DNA of 23,224 nt. Source: JBAZJI01 sp964596325. GTDB lineage: Bacteria; Patescibacteriota; Minisyncoccia; Minisyncoccales; JAGOPM01. A model generated the notes under the pieces. It searched no databases, was not told the DNA's origin, and was given only the letters and a program-made list of their open reading frames with translations. Both the position numbers and the translations under genes were made by a program. This document shows positions 19,262 to 23,224 of this stretch, piece by piece. Numbering within the stretch: the stretch's first letter is position 1; each line of letters opens with the position of its first letter. Location: positions 1 through 23,224 of the forward strand of contig CAZQSQ010000012.1 of assembly GCA_964596325.1 (NCBI GenBank), written 5' to 3'.

Positions 19262-21129
19262 AAGCCATGCTTAATGGCGTGGAATTGAATCTGCGCAAAT
19301 TAAAGCATTTAGGCGAAGGCGGAGAGGCTGATATTTATCAACAAGGTAAATTGGCAGTCAAAATATTTAAGCCACCAGGACACCCGGATTTCTCCGGATT
19401 CCCGGAGCAGCAGCAGGCCGCCAAAATCAAACTTTTGGAAATCCAGAAAAAGCTTCCGCTTTTTCCCAAGGGCTTGTCTAACCGCGTAATCGCGCCGCTG
19501 GACTTCGTCTACAACGAAGCAGGGCAAATCATTGGATATGTGATGGCGCTTGTCAGCAATGGCGAGCTGCTACTCAAATTCAGCGACAAGATTTTCCGCG
19601 ACCGCGGGGTATCTAATACTTTGGTCAAGGATATTTTCTTGGATCTGCGCTCTTCGGTAGAACTGGTCCACCGCCAAAATATCGTCATTGGAGATTTCAA
19701 TGATTTGAATGTTATGGTGGTTGGCTCCCAAGCTTTCCTGATTGATGCCGATTCTTGGCAGTATGGCGGTTATATGTGCCGGCTCTTCACTGAGCGTCTC
19801 ATTGATCCGCTTTTGCTTGACGCAAATGCCCAAGAATTCTGTTTAGCTAAGCCTGAAAGCGAAGCTTCCGACTGGTATTCCTTTGACGCCTTGCTCATGC
19901 AGTCCTATCTCTTGGCTGGGCCTTATGCGGGTGTTCACAAACCTAACATCGGGCGCCAAGCCAATTCTTTGGAACGGAGACTCAAAAGGATTACGGTCTT
20001 TGACAAGAACGTCTTGTATCCCAAGACAGCCAGACCACTTAAATCACTCTCTGATGATCTGCTGGCGCGTTTTGAACAGGTTTTTTTGAAGGATAAGCGC
20101 CAAGCTTTCCCGGAAAACTTGCTAAAAAATGCCCAGTGGACCACTTGTAGCCAATGCGGGTTCGAACATGCCAGAAACGTTTGTCCCAATTGCACACAGG
20201 CTGTGCCAAAGCAAAGTATTCAGATTCAAGGCAATGTTACGGCCACGCAGATTTTCTCCACTAATGGAGCTATTATCTGCTCAACGGTGCAAAATGGCGA
20301 GCTTAAATGGCTCTTCCATGAAATCCGCAGCTACTACCGTGAGAATGATCAAGTTGTTTTAGCTGGAGAATTGGATCCCTATATGCGACTAAGGATTTTC
20401 CGAGACAAAACAATTTTCGGCAAGCAGGACAAATTGGTTATTGTAAGCGCTAGCGGCAACAAAGTCAGTAAAGTCGATTGCCTGGGAAGCCTGCCCATTT
20501 TTGACGCCAACTCTAAACATCTTTACTGGTGCGAGGGCGGAAAATTATGGCGCAGCGGCGACATTGATGAAGAAGTTCCTATAGCTATTGGCTCGGTCCT
20601 GGAAGGCAGAACGCTTTTCTGGGTCGGAGAACAATTTGGGCTAGGCTTTTACCGCGCCCAAGGCTATAGCAGCGTCTTTGTTTTTGACGCCGAGAAGCCC
20701 GGGATAAATGATGCGATCAAAATTAGTTTTGGCTCAGGCCAGATCCTAGATACTACCGCCATTTTCTCTCACGACCACTGCTGGTTTTTCTGCAAAAAAT
20801 CCCAAGGGGGAAAAATTGAAAACCATTGCTGGCTCGTCTCGCGTTTCGGCCAAGTGCTGGGCCATGAGGTTGCCGGTGATGGCAGCGATAATTGGTTAGG
20901 GGCTATCAGGGGCGAGTGCGCTTTTGCAACCCAAAACGGGAACGAAGCGCTTTTGTGCGCCACTGACCAGGGAATTGTGCGCGTTGATTATGCTAACGGC
21001 CAAATCGCCAAAGCTAGGGATTTTGCCGGAACTGAAAACTTTGTCGATTCGCAGACGCAGTTGTATCTATGCAAAGACGGGCTAATAGCCCTCAATAAGA
21101 ATGCCATACGGCAAATCAAAATTTCCTGA
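19258..21129 (+). CDS. Protein kinase with zinc ribbon and large C-terminal domain (YegI-like)
   Basis: A 623-residue protein. N-terminal kinase domain (about 1-280): Gly loop LGEGGEADIY (18-27), ATP Lys K35 (LAVKIFK), catalytic loop VIGDFNDLNV with D146 and N151, and a DFG-equivalent LIDADSWQ with D163/D165. The HRD motif is replaced by IGD, as is usual for TerY-P and YegI kinases. Next comes a zinc ribbon (C297, C300, C309, C312; CxxC-x8-CxxC). The rest (about 320-623) has repeated short strands with Trp/Asp turns (LYWCEGGKLWRSG, LFWVGEQFGLGF, HCWFFCKKSQ), suggesting a beta-propeller-like sensor. No membrane segment is present. It overlaps the phosphatase gene by 4 nt. The likely substrate is the vWA protein or a partner; this is inferred from the triad. 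Confidence 0.88.
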   Translation: MKAMLNGVELNLRKLKHLGEGGEADIYQQGKLAVKIFKPPGHPDFSGFPEQQQAAKIKLLEIQKKLPLFPKGLSNRVIAPLDFVYNEAGQIIGYVMALVSNGELLLKFSDKIFRDRGVSNTLVKDIFLDLRSSVELVHRQNIVIGDFNDLNVMVVGSQAFLIDADSWQYGGYMCRLFTERLIDPLLLDANAQEFCLAKPESEASDWYSFDALLMQSYLLAGPYAGVHKPNIGRQANSLERRLKRITVFDKNVLYPKTARPLKSLSDDLLARFEQVFLKDKRQAFPENLLKNAQWTTCSQCGFEHARNVCPNCTQAVPKQSIQIQGNVTATQIFSTNGAIICSTVQNGELKWLFHEIRSYYRENDQVVLAGELDPYMRLRIFRDKTIFGKQDKLVIVSASGNKVSKVDCLGSLPIFDANSKHLYWCEGGKLWRSGDIDEEVPIAIGSVLEGRTLFWVGEQFGLGFYRAQGYSSVFVFDAEKPGINDAIKISFGSGQILDTTAIFSHDHCWFFCKKSQGGKIENHCWLVSRFGQVLGHEVAGDGSDNWLGAIRGECAFATQNGNEALLCATDQGIVRVDYANGQIAKARDFAGTENFVDSQTQLYLCKDGLIALNKNAIRQIKIS

Positions 21130-21141
21130 AGGAGGAAAAAA

Positions 21142-22188
21142 ATGAAAAAGCAAGACATAAACAACGTATGCGCTATTCCGGGTTTCTACAACCCGGCCAA
21201 TGCCCTGGATTCGGCCTACCGGCCCGACCCAGTCATGCTTCTTGAAGAAGCCTCAAAGGCCAGAAAGTTCCAAAAGATTTCCGGCTACAATGCGGATGCC
21301 AAAAAGGTTTTCCTGCTTGTCATCGACAACCAAAAAGATTTCTGCTTTGCCCCGCCATTTGGCTCTCTTTACGTGGCTGGAGCTGAGCAGGATTCACAGC
21401 GTCTGGCAGAGTTCATCTACCGCAACATCGCCACCATTACTCAGATAATTCCGACCATGGACACCCACATGCCTTGGCAGATTTTCTTCCCAGAATTCCA
21501 TGTTGATTCCTACGGCAATTATCCGGCTTCGGGCACTTCCATTTCTTCGGCTGACTACAAGACTGGCAAATGGCAGCCCAATCCGCTTCTAGGCGGAAAT
21601 CCGGCCGACAATGCCGGCTATGTCATCCACTACTGCGAAGAGCTGGAGTGCGCCGGAAAGTACAGTCTCATGATCTGGCCGCACCATTGCCTTGTCGGCA
21701 CCCCCGGCCATACACTGGTGGGCACATTCGAAGAAGCGCTTTTGTACCATTCGTTCCTGCGCGGTTCGCCCAACAAACCGGAGCTCAAAGGCTCCAACCA
21801 GCTCACCGAGCACTACTCAGTTCTCAGGCCAGAAGTGGCCACTCTGAAGTCAGGAGCAGCCATCGGCGGAGCCCAGAAGAATACCAAGCTCATCAAGGAG
21901 CTCATGGACGCTGACATGGTTATTATCACCGGGCAGGCCAAGAGCCATTGCTTGGCTTGGACCATCAGCGATCTCTTAAATGAGATCATGGTTCAGGACA
22001 AGACTTTGGTGGAAAAGGTTTACCTGTTGGAAGACTGCACTTCGCCGGTAATCATCCCGGGAGTGGCGGACTTCACCACCCAGGCAGACCAGGCCTTTGC
22101 CGAGTTTGGCAAAGCCGGAATGCACGTGGTCAAATCAACTGACCCGATTGCTTCTTGGCCAGGCGTCAGCGGAATTTTCAACCGCTAG
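21142..22188 (+). CDS. Nicotinamidase/isochorismatase-family cysteine hydrolase
   Basis: A 348-residue hydrolase of the isochorismatase-like fold. All nicotinamidase active-site residues are in place: nucleophile-activating D62 (LVIDNQKDFCF), metal-site D107 and H109 (TMDTHMPW), WPHHCLVGTPGH, K216 (ELKGSNQLTEHYSVLRPE), and nucleophile Cys270 (ITGQAKSHCLAW). Typical nicotinamidases have 180-220 residues; here there are ~55 extra N-terminal residues and insertions. The expected reaction is amide hydrolysis, nicotinamide to nicotinate being the best guess, but the substrate is not certain. AAGGAGG lies 6 nt before the ATG. It sits 12 nt after the kinase and 12 nt before the vWA gene. It uses many C-ending codons (TTC, AAC, GCC), unlike most of the window. 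Confidence 0.88.
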   Translation: MKKQDINNVCAIPGFYNPANALDSAYRPDPVMLLEEASKARKFQKISGYNADAKKVFLLVIDNQKDFCFAPPFGSLYVAGAEQDSQRLAEFIYRNIATITQIIPTMDTHMPWQIFFPEFHVDSYGNYPASGTSISSADYKTGKWQPNPLLGGNPADNAGYVIHYCEELECAGKYSLMIWPHHCLVGTPGHTLVGTFEEALLYHSFLRGSPNKPELKGSNQLTEHYSVLRPEVATLKSGAAIGGAQKNTKLIKELMDADMVIITGQAKSHCLAWTISDLLNEIMVQDKTLVEKVYLLEDCTSPVIIPGVADFTTQADQAFAEFGKAGMHVVKSTDPIASWPGVSGIFNR

Positions 22189-22200
22189 AAAGGGGACAAG

Positions 22201-22974
22201 ATGACGACAGATCAATTTTCCCAGCTTATCGAAGGCGCGAATTTCAGCAAGCAGAGCGTGGGCATTCTTAATACCAACGATTTGGCCCAGGCTTTTGAAG
22301 AAGCCAAGGGCTTAGGCATTGAGGAAATCGGCGGGACAGAGGACATCACTTTGATAACTCTGGTTCTCGACGATTCTGGCTCCATGGATGGGGACTCGGC
22401 TAAGCAACTGATGCTTGGCTACAAAGACTTCATCGAGGAGCTCAAAAATGCCAAGCGCAAGTCCAGTATTCTGGTGCACGTCCGCTTTCTCAACTCCGGT
22501 TCCATGTTCCCATATTGCTTAGTTGACCAAGCTCCGGCCATGGATGCAAACAACTACCAGCCTACAGGTTCCACACCGCTAAATGACGGCATGGGTGAGA
22601 CTTTGGCCGTAGTGGCAGCTAAAACACAGGAGTACGAAGATGCCGGCGTTTCCGTCAAAACCATCACTTTGGTGATGACTGATGGCGGAGAAAATGATTC
22701 GCATCGTTTCAAGGACAGTGATCTCAAATGCCTCACCAAGGACATGATCGATACGGAAAAGCACATCATCGCGGCCATGGGTTTTGGGGAGGAAACATTC
22801 TTCCGCCAGTACTTCGGCAAAATTGGCATCCCGGATAAGTGGATCTATACCTCAATGAGCGTAGCCCGCGACATCCGTCGAGCCTTCAACCTCTTCTCTA
22901 AGAGTGCCACCAAGGCCAGTAACAATACCCAGAGCTTTTCACAGACTGCTCAAGCCGGAATATTCGGCGCATAA
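22201..22974 (+). CDS. vWA-domain protein with intact MIDAS (TerY/YegL-like)
   Basis: A 257-residue protein with a central von Willebrand A domain. The metal-ion-dependent adhesion site is complete: DDSGSM (D57, S59, S61), T125 in PTGSTPLND, and D161 in VMTDGGEND. TerY and YegL are vWA proteins of this kind that work with a kinase and PP2C. The N-terminal ~45 residues are polar and helical (FEEAKGLGIEEIGG); the C-terminal ~30 are Ser/Asn/Gln-rich. There is no membrane segment or signal peptide, so it is cytosolic. A Shine-Dalgarno-like AAAGGGG is about 6 nt before the ATG. It ends the operon with a strong terminator. Confidence 0.9.
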   Translation: MTTDQFSQLIEGANFSKQSVGILNTNDLAQAFEEAKGLGIEEIGGTEDITLITLVLDDSGSMDGDSAKQLMLGYKDFIEELKNAKRKSSILVHVRFLNSGSMFPYCLVDQAPAMDANNYQPTGSTPLNDGMGETLAVVAAKTQEYEDAGVSVKTITLVMTDGGENDSHRFKDSDLKCLTKDMIDTEKHIIAAMGFGEETFFRQYFGKIGIPDKWIYTSMSVARDIRRAFNLFSKSATKASNNTQSFSQTAQAGIFGA

Positions 22975-22979
22975 AATCC

Positions 22980-23006
22980 ATACCCCACTTTGGTGGGGTT
23001 TTTTGT
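22980..23006 (+). terminator. Terminator of the kinase/phosphatase/vWA operon
   Basis: ACCCCAC (22982-22988)/GTGGGGT (22993-22999), then TTTTTT. Confidence 0.92.
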
Positions 23007-23017
23007 GTAAAAAGTAT

Positions 23018-23046
23018 TTGAGATTGGATTGAAAAATTGTTAAGAT
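23018..23046 (+). promoter_or_regulatory. Promoter of the gene at the right edge
   Basis: TTGAGA (23018-23023), 17-nt spacer, TAAGAT (23041-23046) with TG extension. Confidence 0.6.
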
Positions 23047-23072
23047 GAACCGCAGCGAAAGTTTTTGATTTC

Positions 23073-23224
23073 ATGTTGAGCCAAAATAGGAAAGCAATAG
23101 ATTGGAAAATAATTGTTTCCGCTAGCATTTTTATATGTGAGCTAGTTTTTTTCGGTTTATTTTTAATTCAGGCTGATTATACTCCCAATTCCCGAATAAA
23201 AATTCTCAACCCCAGCTTTCACCC
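23073..23224 (+). CDS. Start of an exported or membrane protein, cut by the window edge
   Basis: An open frame from ATG 23073 to the end of the window with no stop (50 codons). After a short basic start (MLSQNRKAIDWK) comes a membrane or signal segment (IIVSASIFICELVFFGLFLI), then QADYTPNSRIKILNPSF. The family cannot be told from this stub. A good promoter is 27 nt upstream; the Shine-Dalgarno is weak. Confidence 0.6.
   Translation, partial: MLSQNRKAIDWKIIVSASIFICELVFFGLFLIQADYTPNSRIKILNPSFH

Noticed and set aside
20150..20170. GGTTCGAAC resembling a tRNA T-loop
   Set aside because: It lies inside the kinase zinc-ribbon codons and no cloverleaf can be formed around it.

Overview
The window looks like a piece of a small, streamlined bacterial genome, most likely Patescibacteria/CPR (Parcubacteria-like). 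This is inferred from gene content and style: short intergenic gaps, many small single-pass membrane proteins (SIMPL, DUF333, secreted-repeat), large Cys-containing secreted proteins, a surface protein ending in a peptidoglycan-binding domain, and isolated nucleotide-synthesis enzymes (pyrB, purC) instead of whole pathways. TGA is used as a stop (tspO, purC and the PP2C gene), so the code is standard. No rRNA, tRNA, CRISPR array or insertion sequence was seen.

Layout. 1-1280: 3' part of a surface protein with a C-terminal peptidoglycan-binding domain. 1279-1513: a nearly perfect inverted copy of the middle of the exonuclease III gene found at 2710-3480. 1555-3480: a run of pentapeptide-repeat protein, Nudix hydrolase and exonuclease III. 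3596-4588: deoxyhypusine synthase-like enzyme. 4647-5442: tspO tightly coupled to a pyrimidine-dimer DNA glycosylase-like gene. 5510-8433: a hypothetical protein, a Cys-tailed SIMPL protein, an RNA 2'-O-methyltransferase, a 63-residue membrane protein and a DUF333 protein. 8587-11812: pyrB with a structured leader, a secreted-repeat protein, purC and a DUF2726-like membrane protein. 11844-15649, minus strand: a 1092-residue secreted protein with a C39-like cysteine protease domain, and a small Cys-rich exported protein. 15888-16007: a promoter-terminator pair with no clear gene between (candidate small RNA). 16069-17301: two proteins of unknown function. 17366-18040: an NrtR-like regulator with a degenerate Nudix box. 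18133-22974: a strong promoter, palindromic operator-like sites, a roughly 275-nt structured leader, and a four-gene operon. 23073-end: start of another membrane-anchored or secreted protein.

The most interesting part is the 18.4-23.0 kb operon. It encodes a PP2C-type phosphatase, a protein kinase with a zinc ribbon and a large C-terminal domain, a nicotinamidase/isochorismatase-type cysteine hydrolase, and a vWA protein with an intact MIDAS. Phosphatase, kinase and vWA form the core of the TerY-phosphorylation triad (compare YegK/YegI/YegL of E. coli). Here a nicotinamidase-like enzyme is inserted into the triad, and an NrtR-like (Nudix-derived, NAD-metabolism type) regulator lies immediately upstream with repeated GTGT-N7-ACAC sites. 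This suggests a signalling module tied to nicotinamide/NAD metabolism or a related amide metabolite.

Many first-in-operon genes have an extended -10 box (TGNTATAAT type) only 9-16 nt before the start codon, which predicts leaderless or nearly leaderless mRNAs. Operon-internal genes and a few long-leader genes carry AAGGAGG Shine-Dalgarno sequences. Most transcription units end in clear intrinsic terminators.
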